A DNA stretch of 64,000 nt from Straminergon stramineum (lineage: Eukaryota > Streptophyta > Bryopsida > Hypnales > Calliergonaceae): the NCBI GenBank assembly GCA_963920665.1, contig OY987266.1, positions 3,477,001 through 3,541,000 of the forward strand, given 5' to 3'. The notes under the pieces were generated by a model. That model was not told where the DNA came from, searched no databases, and saw only the letters and a list, made by a program, of their open reading frames with translations. This document shows positions 25,563 through 39,800 of the stretch, in pieces. Within the stretch, counting starts at the first letter, position 1, and each line of letters opens with the position of its first letter. The translations under genes and the position numbers were made by a program.

Positions 25563-25772
25563 CTATACGATTTGAAAAGAATCATTCGCGAAGCAGACAA
25601 CCAAGTTTCCAAATACACCATCAGGACGAGGAAATCCTAACCAATCTTTTTCAACAACAAAAAAAATGTTTTCAAAGTCACTAATAGCAATTTGCTTCCA
25701 ATGCATGTATTTTATTTTTAGTTCACGCAGACTGAGAGGGATTACTCCAAACTCAATAAAACTCTTAACCAA
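25563..25772 (-). other. Unassigned open frame upstream of the DCD gene
   Basis: An open frame whose translation has a balanced composition (LRELKIKYMHWKQ, VEKDWLGFPRPDGVFG) and stays open somewhat further upstream (to about 25840) without a start codon. It could be a lone exon or a transposon relic. I recognise no domain. The rest of 24665-26521 shows nothing I can support. Confidence 0.2.
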
Positions 25773-26521
25773 GGGAGAACTATCAATCCAATCTGAGAAA
25801 CCTCCATTGCAGCAAGAGTGAGGTATTGAATTCCGTGTAAGTTAAGCATTATTCAATTCTGAGCTCCTACAGCAGGAAACGGAGAAGACAGAACTCAAGG
25901 CTTCCGAGATACCAAATAACCGACAACGCCTAAGCCAACACATACGTTGCTGCAGGGACAGTTGTAACCTAACTGAATCCCTGATTTAAGGCAAATTAGT
26001 GGTGAATTAGTTTCGCAGTAAGTTAAGTTAGGATTGGTTATTCTTCGCCTTTTCCATGGCCTAGGTGGACAGGTTGTGATACATGTGGCTGCTGCTTGCC
26101 TGTACGTCAGCAGCTCAGTTGCTTCCCTTCAGGTCCTTCGGAAAATGAATGGTGGCTTGACTCAATGGGGATTTTAAATTTGCAGACAACCTAAAGACCA
26201 ACCAAACCAAAAGAGCCAAAAGCTCACAGGAAGGCCGTCAACAAACTGAACTCAATGGGGATTTAAGTTACACGCTCAGCTAATCTGAGAAGCTTCAACC
26301 CTTGAAAGGCCCTTGGGATCCCTCTATACGACCCGTATTTGGCTTTATAATTCTTCAATTGTAGTTTAATAGATGAGTTTTCATACATTTTTATTGATGT
26401 ACTATCATGATCATTAATTGATTTTAAATTGAAGAGTATTTGGTCAATGTTTTTCTGATCAAATACCACCAAATACATAATATATTGTATGGCCGCAAAG
26501 AGCCTTCAAGCCCTTCTAGGG

Positions 26522-27702
26522 TTAACCCCTAAATGTCTAAAGTCTTCTCTAGAATTGATGACTTCAGGAAAAACATTATAAAGAGCAGCTAGTTGGAAGA
26601 ATATTTTGGAATTGACATACAAACAAAAGTTGTAGATTATGAGTTGTAAAATTCCAACCATATAGTGGGATTCACCAATGCCATCACCAACAGTTTTTTT
26701 TATAAATTTTAAAAGGAAAATTTCAAAATTCCTTCTAAAGTAGGAGGCTCAAATTTTGGGGAGGCATTTTCAATCAATCCTATAAAAGGACATGAAAGCA
26801 TGTGCATGGGCTTGGAAATGGATGATCCTTTTATGAGTCAATAATGTCAATGCTTTTGCTTCATTTAAGGACTATGATGAGGTGACAATTGTTACTATGA
26901 TAAGTGTAGATCATTGTCTGGTAGTTTGCTTGTAATTCAATTCTTCATTAACTTAGCCTTAAATACGAGTGTTGTAAGGAAATTGCAGTGATTATCTTTT
27001 CTGGTATGAAGTGCTCACTTTAATGATTGACATGAACAAGCCAAGCACTTTGTAAGTTAGTTCTTGGACACAATCGTTCTCTTCAAAGGCTTGTTGTGAT
27101 TAATAACTCATGTAGCTAATGGGCAAGAATAGTGACCTATGGACATGTCACTTTGAAGTACCATTTTTAATTCTATTTCACTCATAAAATTTTGGAAAAA
27201 TCCATAGTCACTACTTCCACTTCTCTCTCTCTACCAAATTTTTTTTGTCCTATTCTTCAACACCAATTTACACACAGAGGTTTGTTTCCCTTTAAGTACA
27301 CAATTCAAGAGCCTCCTAACCTTAAATTTGATTACAAGCAAAATATTGTCATTTTTTGAGTAAAATTTGTAGGAGTGGATTTGAAATGAGGTTTTCTTCA
27401 CATGGTGATTTTAAAAAAAAATTTGTGTTCTTAAAATCTATGACCTCATTTTTGTAAATCCAGTTATGAACTAGAGTCAATGTAATTTTGGCTTGGTCAA
27501 CTACTTGACATACTTGCACATTTGTAATTTTAGAAAAATATCTACACTAGTAACACCAAATCCAACCACTAGATAGGACAACAATTTGATAAAGTATCTC
27601 CACAAATTAGGATAACTTTCATCCAAGCAATAAGGATGATGAAACTTAAATAGAAATTTGTACATTGTCCAAAAAATGGATGTAAAAGTGCTTAGGGGTT
27701 AA
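26522..27702. mobile_element. TTAA-flanked element E4
   Basis: Left end TTAACCCCTAAATGTCTAAAG cut at the 20th base reads TTAACCCCTAAATGTCTAAA; right end, reversed, TTAACCCCTAAGCACTTTTA. Both ends are bounded by TTAA and share TTAACCCCTAA. The interior is AT-rich without coding potential. Same family logic as E1-E3. Confidence 0.55.
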
Positions 27703-30700
27703 GAGTGAGCAGTTTTCCTAAAAAAGAGTAAGCCCATCCCTTAATAAAGTAAGGAAAGGCCCATGACCACTAATTTCAAACCTCACACCTCATTGCCCAT
27801 CACTCTATTTGCTACCCTTTTGCAACTAGATATGAATGGAAATTTTTATATTTATTTTTAGAGATGAAGTCATATGTCAAGTACAAGTTATAGAGTTTTT
27901 AAATTTTTGGAAAAAATTCAAAATTATTGTGAATTTATTAAGAGAAAAATTAAGAAGATTCATAGATAATGTAAATATACCCCTAAAATCTGAATTTTCA
28001 CCATACATGTATATTATGGTATATGACATCATGGTATAAACCAAGTTTCTTATGTCATTCTTGAATTAGAAAATCAAGAAACTATAGTTATAGGCCCAAA
28101 GTTTGTATAACCGCTGAAAAATATTGAAATTCATTCATTTTTAAAATTTTACAATAATTGGAGTACAAAATAAGTTTTGTAAATTTTATTTCATGAGCTG
28201 GATTCAAATTGTTAAAAACCTTATTTTTTATTCCTAAAATTCACATAAATAAAATATATATAGTAGAAATGGCCAAAATACACCACAAGGGTCATCCGTG
28301 CATAAAGCAACTTCTTCTAAAAAGTCAATAATATCATGATGAAGGAATTTTAAGTACCATTCTTTGAAAATGGATTCAAGCACCTTGATATAAAAATTAG
28401 ACGAAAACACGTGTTTTTTCATCCTTCAAACTTAGGTATTGTCATCAAATTATCAATAGGACAAAAAACATCCAAAGTGTCCTTTGAAATTTATCCCTGA
28501 AACGCTTGCCCCATAACTAAGCAACTTAACAAATTCCTTCATTATATATGGTGTTATTTAGCAATTGAAAAGGAATGAAATTTTTTATTTTCATTTTTCA
28601 AATATCAAATCACATGTCTCCTCAACCCCAAAAGGCCGGAGGGTGTTTTGCAAGAAAGAACGTCTATAAATGATAGTTTATGATGGATTGTCTATCATCC
28701 AAAATTAATATATATTTTTAAATTCCAACTATATAAAATTATATTAAACAAGGAAGACAATTGGGGGAACAAGTTCAGTCCATTTACTTATGTGCAATAA
28801 AAGATTATATAATGTTTAAAGTGAGAAAAAACAACTTTTTTTTATTCTTGAAGAACATGATGCACTTCAAAATGTCTTTGAGTAAAATTCTTTCTCTACA
28901 TGAAAATATGGATTTTCACCATTCTTAATTATATGATGTTAGGATGACAAAAATGTTTAGGAAAGCATATTTGTCAATCCATATTTATTGAATTCTAGAA
29001 TTTTTGTAGAATAATGGACAAATCTGTAATTGTAAATGTATTGGTGAGCAATTGACATTTATCCCAAAAAATTGTTCTTCGAAGTTGATTTTTTTATGAA
29101 TACATAATTTTGAAGCTATATTAGTGATGCCTTATATGTTTATCAATTTCTCTTGTCTCCTAAGGTCTTGAATTGAGAAATGTTGAAAAGATGATTGTAA
29201 AGCTTGCACTTGACAAGTGAAAATAAATTTTTTAAACAAAAATGAAATGAAGTTTATATATTTGCCATCTCTTATATTTTTAATTTTGTTGAGATTTAGG
29301 AATTCTTTTACAATTAATTTCATCTTTTCTTTTATGAATGATCTTCATTTTTTGACTACTTATATCTATTTGTAGAATTTAAGCTCATGTGATCATGCAA
29401 AAAACTAAAATGTTTTGAACATGTACATTTATCCTAAAATGATCAAATGTTGGTAAAATCTATATTTAAAATGTATTGAAAATAACAAATCCTTTTGGTG
29501 GTAAAATCTATATTTTAAATGAGGTTTTTGGTTTGGTCTAGGATGGGTTTGGTTGTTCTGTTATTATGGTGAAATTTATGGAACTGCATATTCTCCAATC
29601 ATAATTGCTCTTGGTATTGTTAGAAAGCTCTTTGCAAGGAAGGGTGTACAAGCTTTGTTATGTGGCATTTAGACAAACTTAGGTGTAAAAGATATTGAAT
29701 TTCAAAGTTTTTATGAATTAAGAAAATTACTTTTGTACTTTTATTTAAGGAGATTAACCTCCAAAGGACCAAACAACATTTTTTTCAACATAGAGATTTT
29801 AGACACCTTACTACAAATAGAATTTTTCTTTTTTTTTCTTTGAAATTCACACAACATGTGCCCGAGGAGTAACTTTAACGTGCCGTCAATTTTCATAACT
29901 TCAGACTATATGGTTAAAAAGTTTTTGCAAGATATATAATTTATATTAGTCTTAGCATAGATCGGGCAGCTAAGAAAATCTTGAAAAATCACTTTCTTCA
30001 CAAACCCAAATTTGAAATTGATTTTCTAAATTTATATGGACATAGAAAGCTTTGAATCATTCCATTTTGATTAATGAGATGAAAGTTATGAGGAGTTTTA
30101 GTTTGTAGGCAATGATGGATTTTCTACTCCAAAATAAACTTGAAGTCTTTTATTTAACTCAATTTTCCATATTTTTTGAAAAAAATAAAATCATAGGATG
30201 TAGATTGTTTATTACAACATTATAATTGTTGGCATTGGCATTTTTCAATTCCATAACTATTTTCTTAACAATTGAGTATTTGAATAATTTTCTACTTCTT
30301 TCTACTTACTATTCTTTTTCTATATGCTATACAATTCCAAATGATTTGAATTTTTTCAAGCATGTAGACAACTTGCTTTGAAAAACCAATCCAAAGAAGA
30401 ACCACCATTTTAGACATTTTTACAAACAAATGGGCCCTTGTGAAGTGCAGCTACTCGTTTTTTTGGCAAAAAAAGTGTTTTCGCCAATTCAAACACTAAT
30501 ATTTTGCAATCTACATGGTAGAAATTTCTATAGAAATTTCCACATCTTTTCAAATCAGTGTACTACAAGATCCTACAGTATATTATGTCCCATTTAAAAA
30601 AAAAATTAGTACTTGTACTAGAAATGGTAGTTTTAGAGTGTATTTGGTAAAAACATAGTCAAAAACCTTCGAGAGTTAAAGAGGGCTTAGCTATCGCTTT

Positions 30701-31850
30701 TGGCATCCCAATGATTGTGGCAACAACACAGGGCATATTAGTTATTATTATATTATATACAAAGTGATTTGATTGATGGTTTAAGTTTCTAAATTTATCT
30801 AAAGTATTATCTAGATTTCTTCTTTATAAAAAGTGCTTTTAAGATTTATCCTCTACATTTATCTTGAGTGCTCTCTAAATTTATTCAACCTATGTAGTCC
30901 TATTGTCTCCACGGGGACAAAATGAATTTCAAGAAAGTTTCTATGACCTTAGTTTTTAGAGAAACTTGTTTAACAGATATAAAACTTCTTAGCTTTGTAG
31001 GAATTTAATTATTATATCTATTGGTTCCTGATAACAAAAGTTATACACAAAAAGCCTACAATTGAACTTGATAGGTAGCACCCAAAAAATCACAAAACAA
31101 TAAAATAAAATTTGAATTTTTTTTCATATATTATATTTTTGTCTATGTGTGAATCTTAGATTCACTCTATGTGGACTATTGTTGAGAAAGTTATGAAGAA
31201 TCTTAATTTTGGAGTAATGTAAGCATCTTCTTTAAAAAAAACCTTATAGGCTTCATTTATGAATGATATTTTGAAAAATTACCTAGAAGAATTGTTTGAA
31301 AAGGCTAAGTTAGTTTTCTAAAACGATGTCACCATTGAGATTATGGCATTTCAATTCCATCTTAGACCTTTCAACAAAGAAATTGTAATACTTCAATGTT
31401 GGACCTAATCACCTACTTGTACTTAATAAATTTTGTAAAGAATGAAATTCAAATGTTTTCTAGAGTGAATTATTTTTATCTAAATTGACTAGACCCACCT
31501 AACATAGTGTGATTCTTTATAGAATGTGATTTGAGCACTAAAATTTATTTTTCCTTTAGACAATTGTTTGCCATCTTTTATTAGTTTGATACATGCCAAA
31601 TTCCAAAAGTGCATGAGCATTTCTACTAAACACTCTTAAAGTATAAAACATTGCCTTCACTACTACAAAAAGTTGAGGAAGCATCACTTTTATCCATATT
31701 TAATATAAACCCTTAGAAGCCTAGACTTTTTGTAAAATTAGCAACAATTTCTTTGTATTAGAATGTATTGGTGAGCATTTGATAGTCTAAAACTTGTCCA
31801 AAAATAATTTTTTTCAATAATTTTTTCAATACAAAATTTTGAAGCTATAC
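27703..31850. repeat. AT-rich dispersed repeat block
   Basis: At least two segments repeat parts of element E2. A block at 30035-30120 (gaatcattccattttgatta.tgagatgaaagttatg) matches 11345-11400 and, more weakly, 31145-31205. 30295-30560 matches 1-290. No gene is supported. Small open frames (for example 27836-28039 plus) are short and AT-driven. Confidence 0.5.
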
Positions 31851-31881
31851 TTGTAGTGCATTACAAGTTTATTAATTTGTC

Positions 31882-32206
31882 TCATCTCCTAAGGTCTTGC
31901 ACTTTGAATGCTATATTTTGGTTCCTACCTTGTCTAGGATTTTTTATGCCCATGAACTTGTGCATAATGCAATTCATAGGTCTTATGCATGTGTCGTCAA
32001 TTTTAACAAAGAAATCATTCTTGATTAAATTCATTCCTACCTCATCCATTTCTACTCCATTTACTACTTTTAGACAATGTTGGTTATAGTTTGCAGAAAA
32101 ATATACTTCTACTTGTCCATTATGCTCATGACTCAATATTTCTCTTATTCTACTTTTGTATGGAGTTCCATGTACCTCATTGTTCTCTACAACCACATCA
32201 TCACCG

Positions 32207-32259
<53 letters not shown>

Positions 32260-33089
32260 CTTCCCAACATACATCTTTTGTGAAGAAGTAATAATGGTGG
32301 ATAGATGGTTCCTAGACCTAATATACGATGTCACAAATAAGACCAAATAATTGGAGCTTCTACAAGCTTGTTGTTTTTATTATTGATTAGAATTCCATTT
32401 CATTTTGTTGAAGTAACACATGCGCAATCTTGAGGTGCTTGCATCAAAGACTTGAAATAACAATTATGATGCCATGGTGGGCACAAAAAATCATCTTTGT
32501 GGTTTTGAACTAAATCCTCTAGAAAAATCATTACATCATGGACTTGAGGTAGTGCTCTTTTAGTGCTCTCTAATCCATCACCTTCAATTTGCATGGAAAT
32601 TTTTACCTTTTGAAATAATCTACGGGAACAATACTTTATAAATGTTGCTTCCATTGATTTTTGATTTGTCTTAAAGTTATGATAATTGTATTGACAATTA
32701 ATACCCTCCAAGAACAAACTCTCTAGTTCTTCAACAAATGGCTAAATGAAAGCAAAAATGTTTTGTTTCATTCATTCTACAACATAGGCTTTGTGTCCTC
32801 CTAACAATATTAATAAAATAGGTAGCAACAATATATTGGATGAAGTTCTTGCATTCAAAACACTAATTTCCATAGCCTGACAACCTCGTTTTTTCTTACC
32901 TAAGACATTGAATCCATCCCAATGTGCTCCTAGAGCTATGTTTCGAAGATTCCCATTTATCCAGACTTGTAGTGCTTTTATAATAGTTTTATACTTCCAA
33001 CAAATGAAATTATAATATTCACTTTCATTATTCCATACCAAAAGTAGTTCATCACATCCTTTTGGAAATGCACAATATAAATTCAACAC
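31882..33089 (-). pseudogene. Degraded transposon reading frames
   Basis: Three open stretches on the minus strand (33089-32772, 32717-32400, 32346-31882) look like pieces of one broken protein. The first has a HWDGFNV...ISVLN segment that recalls transposase-like proteins. The last has YKSRIREIL...HNGQVEVYF, similar in style to C-terminal regions of CACTA-associated proteins. A TA microsatellite (32209-32257) sits inside the last piece and is translated as a run of Tyr-Ile. I am confident this is decayed mobile DNA, not of the family. Confidence 0.4.
32209..32257. repeat. TA microsatellite
   Basis: About 24 uninterrupted TA units. Confidence 0.95.
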
Positions 33090-33344
33090 TTATGATTCAA
33101 ATATGTTATTAGCAATTCCCATTGGCTATGTGGATTCTAGAAATCTCGATATTTTGTAATCTTTTCTCCATCCCAAAAATGTGTAATATATTTAGGAATT
33201 TTATTTGTAGTCAATCATCTCTTTCGATTCCTCTACATTGTTAACATTTTGTAACACAAAGTTTCAGATGTCATAATGGATGACAATTGATTTGCAATTG
33301 GAAAATAATCAAATGCAATCATTTGAGGCCTTGTTTTCCCATAG

Positions 33345-35130
33345 TGTCACGACCCTCATTAAGAGGCGTGCCCGTGCCACCTTGGTGAGCAAGGGGGACA
33401 TTGGGGTGACTCCCCAAGCCTTGCAAGAGATGGGGTGAGGGGGACTAGGAGTCCCGAGAGATCAGAGTGTTGTAGCATTCTGATCCGGATGAATTAGGGG
33501 GCACATTACACATTCTTGGAAAGCTTAGGAGAAAACACGTCCATGGATTTAAAGAACGCGAGAATCCAAATTAGGAATCAAAAGTTATGGCTCTTCAAAG
33601 TTGGTAGTGTCCCAACTGCGTCTCGAGGCATGGGGATGTAGGAAACAAGTTTTGGAAGGAATACTTTGAACCAAATAGGGCATGTCACATATCCTTGGAA
33701 ATCTAAGGAGACAAGTTTTCTAGAATGCTAAGGCTCATAAAGAGATTAACTATGAGCTAAAAGTTATGGGCATCCACACGGGGTGGAGTCTTGGAGAACT
33801 ACACGTCTCGGGGGACTTGTACCTTTAAAGGGCAATAACTTCCTCAATACTTGTTGTATTGGGGAAAGTGAGTAGTCTATGCTGATTTACAAAAAATGAA
33901 GATCATGAAAATGGACTCATACTTGGGATTTGGAGCTTGGAGCTAAAAGTTATCCCAATGGGAAGATCGAGAGTCTTTGGGGGTCTGATTTTGGGGAAAT
34001 CACTTGGAATTAAGTGGTCTTCCAAGATGGGGAGCATCTTGGGGGGGTCTCAGTGACCTCTAGTATGGGTGTCGGGTTGCCAAATCCTACAGAGAGTACT
34101 TTGAGGAGGGGTGGTCTCCCTCCTCACTTCCAAATGGTGCTATGGTGAGCCAAAGTGGCCTTGGGTGGTGAGATTGGTGTTGGAGCCTCACCACCACTTG
34201 TGTGTTACCATAGAGTGCTTGTGCACTCCATAATACCGGTTGTGTCACAACCCTCATCACGAGGCGTGCCCGTGCCACCTTGGTGAGCAAGGGGGACATT
34301 GGGGTTGACTCCCCAAGCCTTGCAAGAGATGAGGTGAAGGGTACTAGGAGTCTCGAGTGATCAGAGCGTGGTAGCGCTCTGATCCGGACGAATTTGGGGG
34401 CGTGTATCACATGCTTGGAAAGGTCTCGAGGAGATGCTTCTATCCGTTTAAAGAAAGCGTGATTTGGACTTGTTAGTCAAAAATTATGGGCGTTCACAGG
34501 TGGGGGTGTCTCGGTGACGCCGAGACACTTAAGGACTAGGAGGGAGGGGTTCATGAGGAATCCCTCCATGAAGTATGTCATGTAGCATATCCTTGGAAAG
34601 CTAAGAACACAAGGATACTACATTGACAAGCATTACGAGGTTCTAAGGTAGGAGCCTCAAGTAATGGCCAAGAGAAGCGCCGTGATGAAGGCGTGACACC
34701 TCTCCTAGTGGACCCGAATCTTTGGAGGGTGATAACTTTGGAAGTATTTGTCCAAATGGGGCAAGTGAGCATTCCATCGACATCTATTGGTCGCGTAGAT
34801 GTCGAAAATGGGATCGCATGAGAGATTTGGATCCCGCAACGCAAAGTTATGCCGGATGGAAGTTTGGAAGTCCCAAACAAGGGCGAAACGAGAGAAATGG
34901 GGTGGTTTTCCAAAACCATAGTGTGTTTGGGAGTCCCCTTTGACATACAAGGGGGGGATCTGCCAAATCCCACAAAAAATACTATAGGAGGGGTTGGTCT
35001 CCCTCCTCCCTTCCTCTTGGAGCCTTGATGAGTCCCGGTGACTCAAGGTTGGTGGTGTGGGTTCACCACTACTCCAAGGCACCATGGGACACTTGTGTGT
35101 GTTCTGTGGCACCAGTTGGGTGGAGTCCCA
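33345..35130. repeat. Tandem duplication of a 0.9-kb unit
   Basis: Unit 1 starts at about 33345 and unit 2 at about 34244, both with tgtcac.accctcat..gaggcg followed by tgcccgtgccaccttggtg. Later landmarks repeat in order: gatcagag.gt.gtagc.ctctgatccgga, cttggaaa, ggaggggt.ggtctccctcct. The copies differ at many positions. It could be satellite DNA or two degenerate LTR-like units; I see no primer-binding site or polyprotein. Two open frames around 34578-35112 are by-products of the GC-richer composition. Confidence 0.6.
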
Positions 35131-35683
35131 CTCTTTGCTAGGCTATGTTGAGGGGTCCCGAATTGTGAGTCCCGGTTAGTGACGAAGTGGAAAGTAGCAA
35201 ATACACCATGAGCCTAGTATACAGTTGGGGTGACACTCAAGGGCGGTTAGGACCATGGTGAGTAGTGCCACCATGGGTCTTTGCACAATAAGATGAAAGT
35301 CCTGCCCCATGTTACCAAGTAATATGTCCTGGTGTTATGATGTGTGTGTGTGTGTGTTAGTAGTCTCGGTGACTGGGACTTAGCACGAAGAGTTGGAATT
35401 GGGGACTAACATTGGATGTGCGTGGCATGTGCAATGTTAGGAGAGCATGACCCTTGGTGCCACTGAAGTATTAAGCAGGGTTGTTCTGTCGAACGTGTTT
35501 TTGAGTTTGGGTGTCGAGTTGTTCGTCTGATGTCGCATGTCGTATAAGACGAGTGTCGCATATACGAGACAAATTTGACAAGCGCAAAATTAGGGTTTAG
35601 GGTTTTCGGGCAAGGCAGCCAAAATTTTTATCTTATGTGGCGGGTTGTCAACAGTGACGTGGAAAGCTTTGACCACATCACCA

Positions 35684-35935
35684 TGGGTGACTGCGGGTGG
35701 GGCGCGTGCGGATAAGGTAAGGCGACCGCGGGTCCTAGAATGAGGGTGACTGCGGGTCTATAATCCAGGGCGACTACAGGTAAGGTGGGGCGACCGCGGG
35801 TCCCAAAATGAAGGTGACTTCGGCTCCAACCCAAGGCGATTGCGGGTCCAAAATCCAGGGCGACTACGGGTCCAACTCAGGGCGACTGAGGGTGTAAAGG
35901 CGACCGCAGGTGTAAGGAAAAAGGCGATCTTGGCT
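35684..35935. repeat. GC-rich motif array A1
   Basis: About ten degenerate copies of gggcgactgcgggt/gggcgaccgcgggt on the plus strand (minus-strand sense ACCCGC-GTCGCC). It lies beyond the 3' end of the hAT pseudogene. No gene is visible on its left, where one would be expected if it were a promoter array like A2, A3 and A7. Confidence 0.75.
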
Positions 35936-36800
35936 TTATCCCATACGCAAGGAATTTCTTTTGTTCCATGGATGATAAGAACTTCTAATATACGACATAA
36001 ATGCAATTGTCCATCTTTGAAAATTGGGTCCCAATTTCCAAAAGAGAGATTTTACTGAGTCCTCATACCAGAAATGAGTATTTTTGTGAGGGGAAAGGCA
36101 AGTACATCACATCATAGAGTTCCATTGGAGATGATTTTCATACTCACTAGTCCATCTGATAAAGGTTAAGCTTAAGAGCAACCTCGTGTGTCGTTGCAAT
36201 TGCAAACATGGATATAACGACCATTTCAATCTTGCTCACGATTTAGGATCCTTTAGTTTCCATGTGCCATTGCAATCTCCTAAGCCTTAAATTAAGTACT
36301 TCACATTCTATGGTCATTCACTCATTCATAGGAGCCTCCGAGTTCTACATGTTTTTATTACATATGGTTGGGAATTTCTAATTCAAATTTTCTACTCCTA
36401 TTGAAGTGTAGAAGCCAATATCGCAATTGGATATAATAATTACACCAAAAATAGATACAAAAACAAGAAAAAAGTAAGGATAATTAGTATTACTGTATTT
36501 ATAAGTTATACACATTAATAGAGTAGTGACCCAATCTTATAAATGAACTTCTACTTCAATTGTACTTCCATGAACTTTGTTAAGATCTCCACGTCTATAC
36601 CTGTAGAAGTCTACACTAAAGACACTAAACAAAACTTTGTAATTCTAACACTATCATACTTTCCTACTAAAGTAGATACTACACAAAACTCATCTATAGG
36701 CTATTTGCCTATGAACTTAAGCTAGAAAACTTCAACACACCAAAATTATGCAAAAGCATTACATTACCACTTCACTACCTCTAAATCTATATTTATAAAG
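35936..36800. other. AT-rich spacer, no gene
   Basis: Between array A1 and the 3' end of the hAT reading frame. I looked for a terminal inverted repeat of the hAT element and could not fix one. Confidence 0.4.
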
Positions 36801-39800
36801 TTACGGTGAAAATGTGTAATCACTAGGCACCTCATCAACGTCAGGGTCAGAATCATTATCTGACCCCTCCACCCTTTCATTATCATCACGGTTATCATTC
36901 TCGTCGTCCTCCCTTCGTACTCGTTCATTTTGCACTTCATGTTCTACCTCTGAATTCATGTTCCGCACTTCAGTATCCACGACGCCATCGCTGCTAGTTT
37001 GCACCAATCGTTTAGTCAACCTCAATGCATCTCTTGTTCCATCAAGGTTGGATGTAGGGTGTCGTCCGCCTCTACTGGATTGCCCGATGTTTCGATTCGA
37101 ATTGGCTTCACCCATGATGAATCTTTGGACAACATGGTTCTGTTGTTTGGGATTTCTTTGTAGCCTCTCTTGCGCCTTCCTCAATTGCTTTTTCTGAACC
37201 CTAAACCCTTCACGCACGAGCAAGGATGATTCTCCAAGGCCAGAAATAGAGGAGGGTTGAGTGGGTTGCGGAGCTAAGGCATGGCCTTCATTATCAACTG
37301 TCCTAAGAGGACTATTATGCAAGGGTGGCCTAGTCGCACGGGTTGGTATAGACCTAGTCGCCCTAGCATTGTTTGCGTTTCCCCCTCCACTTAAGGGCAC
37401 CGTACGATTCCGGTTCGTAACAGCTTGCAAGGGCAAGTTTGAATCATATTCCACATTTTCTGTTCTTAAGGGGCTTCGTAATGGAGAAAGTGGAACGCTT
37501 GTATGCACAACATCTTCGACGTGTGTTGGCGGTGTTGCCTCCTCTTGCCTTTCATTTACCTCAGCAACTTGAGCGGAGCTTCATAGGTTCATTACCCTTG
37601 TAGAACCCTGATCTACAACATTTGGAGATCTTGCTTCCTCAGCTCTTGTGGGCATTGGACTATTTATGCCTTCATTGGGGTTGTCGGGACTACTTGCCCT
37701 CGTCGGTGATGAATTTATTGGAGGAGGTACATTCCTATCCCTAGCAGAGACATAGGGTTGCGGGGGCCTTCGCGGTGCACGTTGAACCTCCTCCTCCTCA
37801 GAGTAGTACGTATTATTCTCAACTGTAAATGTATTTCCATAGTTGTGTCTCCGTGGAGGACTCTTTTCTCTACGAATCAGTCCTGCCCAAATATTTCCAC
37901 GTAGGTGCTCTTCTGCCAGCCTAATGTTCTCATTAGCTGGAGCCCTTCTGACTGGGTCGCCATCCCCTGATGATCTTGTACCTAATGGCTCCTCATTCTC
38001 TTCCGAGGTATTTCCATCCACAAGGTACTTTTCGTAGAACATTGCAAGATTGCGTCCACGTTTCTCACGTTCAAGTTTACTATTGGTGCAGATATACACC
38101 AATGCTTCCGCCTTGGATGTGGTTATGCGATTTCGCACTTTATTGTGCACAAACGAATACATGCTCTAATTCCTTTCACATGATGATGTTGAGCACGTCA
38201 AAGATAGAACTCTCATTGCAATTTTTGGGAGAATATTAGCACCCACAAGATTCCACCATTGATGAGGCATTAATTTACACTGTGTAATATTAGGAGCCTC
38301 TTCTAAGGGGTCAAAAGGAACTGTTTTCTCTTCGAACTACGTTAGCTCCTGCAATGCCTCCATGTATGATAATCCCAATGACTCGCTCATTTTTTGAAGC
38401 ATGCGATTTAAGGCTCTTTTGGCCACACCATCATTACGCAGGGTTCCTACTTCAATCAAGAATGGATTTAAGAGTGCCCCTATATAGTGTAGGTCTGTGA
38501 GCATCAATTTCCAACGAGCCTCAAAATCCTTCTCAAACTTCGTTGCAGTTTCATCATTCAGAAAAAAAGGTTCGTTTCTCAAGCTCTACACGTGCTCTTG
38601 AAGAGTCTTCATAACCAACCAAGCCTTAGGCATTGCCGAGGCTTTCCCATCAAACACTCGGAGAGCAATAAGGACGGGCTCCACCATGTGCAAAAAATTC
38701 TGATACTCCACCCAAAAAGATTCTGAATGAATGTCCTCTCGCGCTATAGTGGCTCGCGCTTTCAATATATCTCTATTTTGGCGACGTTCCAAACTAGCCT
38801 CAAATTGCACATATGTCTCATCCATTATCACTCGAATCAATGTTGACTTGCACTCCACCACACGTGATATCATGAGGAAGTTCACTGCAAAGCGTGTTTT
38901 AAAAGGCATTCGCAATGCCTTGTCCAGGGAGTACTTTCGGAAGAGAGCCAATGTGGAATGGTACCTCTTGATGTATTTTACTATCTGCGTACAACGTCAT
39001 ACTATTCTCTTCACCTTGACATCCTTTGCCCAGTCTTCTAAAAGCAAGCCCAAAATGTGTGCTACGCATCCTTGGGTATACATGTGAGGATATTTCTCTT
39101 GTAACGCCTTCAAAGTCCCCATCATGACAGTGGCATTGTCCATACATAGTTGGAGAATGTTTTTGGGGCCAACCTCTTCTATGTATTGCGCCATCATATT
39201 GGTTGTGTATGCAATGTCCTTCTTCTCCCCCGTGGTGTCCACCGATCCAAGAAACACATCCCCCGCAGGACACACGAGCATTAAATTTAGTAATGGACGG
39301 CTATTAGTATCAGACCAACCATCCGAACAGATAGTCGCTCCGTAAACTTCGATAGAGTGCTTTGTCCGCTCAGTGACCATTTTAGAAACACTTTCTTTCT
39401 TTGGCTCTATCATTCTTGTATACAAAGCATTGTATGAGGGCGGTTGGTATCGTAGTCCTGATGCCGCTGTCTCTTTCACTGCTTTCACAAAGGCAGAATG
39501 GCGCGCAACATTGAACGCGATGCTAGCCTCATAAAAAAAGGAAGCCCACATGGTATCTAACTTTGCTCTCGTGTTACTCTGTAATGCCTCATCCATGCTA
39601 GTTTGCTTAGAAATGGAAGGGTTATTCCTCCTTCTCAAAATTGTTTGAGGAGTGGAATATACTGAATCTGTAATAGGGAGCATTGGTTCATTCGTAGCAC
39701 TAGGCTCCTCTGACCTCTCCCTACCCCCCTCCAACATAGGCTCAACCACAGTCTCATCTACAATATCAAATTCTGGAACCTCCTCATGCATTTGTTCAAA

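Noticed and set aside
31882..32350. Frames containing long Tyr-Ile runs
   Set aside because: They are translations of the TA microsatellite.
34578..35112. Overlapping frames in the 0.9-kb tandem repeat
   Set aside because: No domain, no codon pattern; different phases overlap. Treated as repeat by-products.
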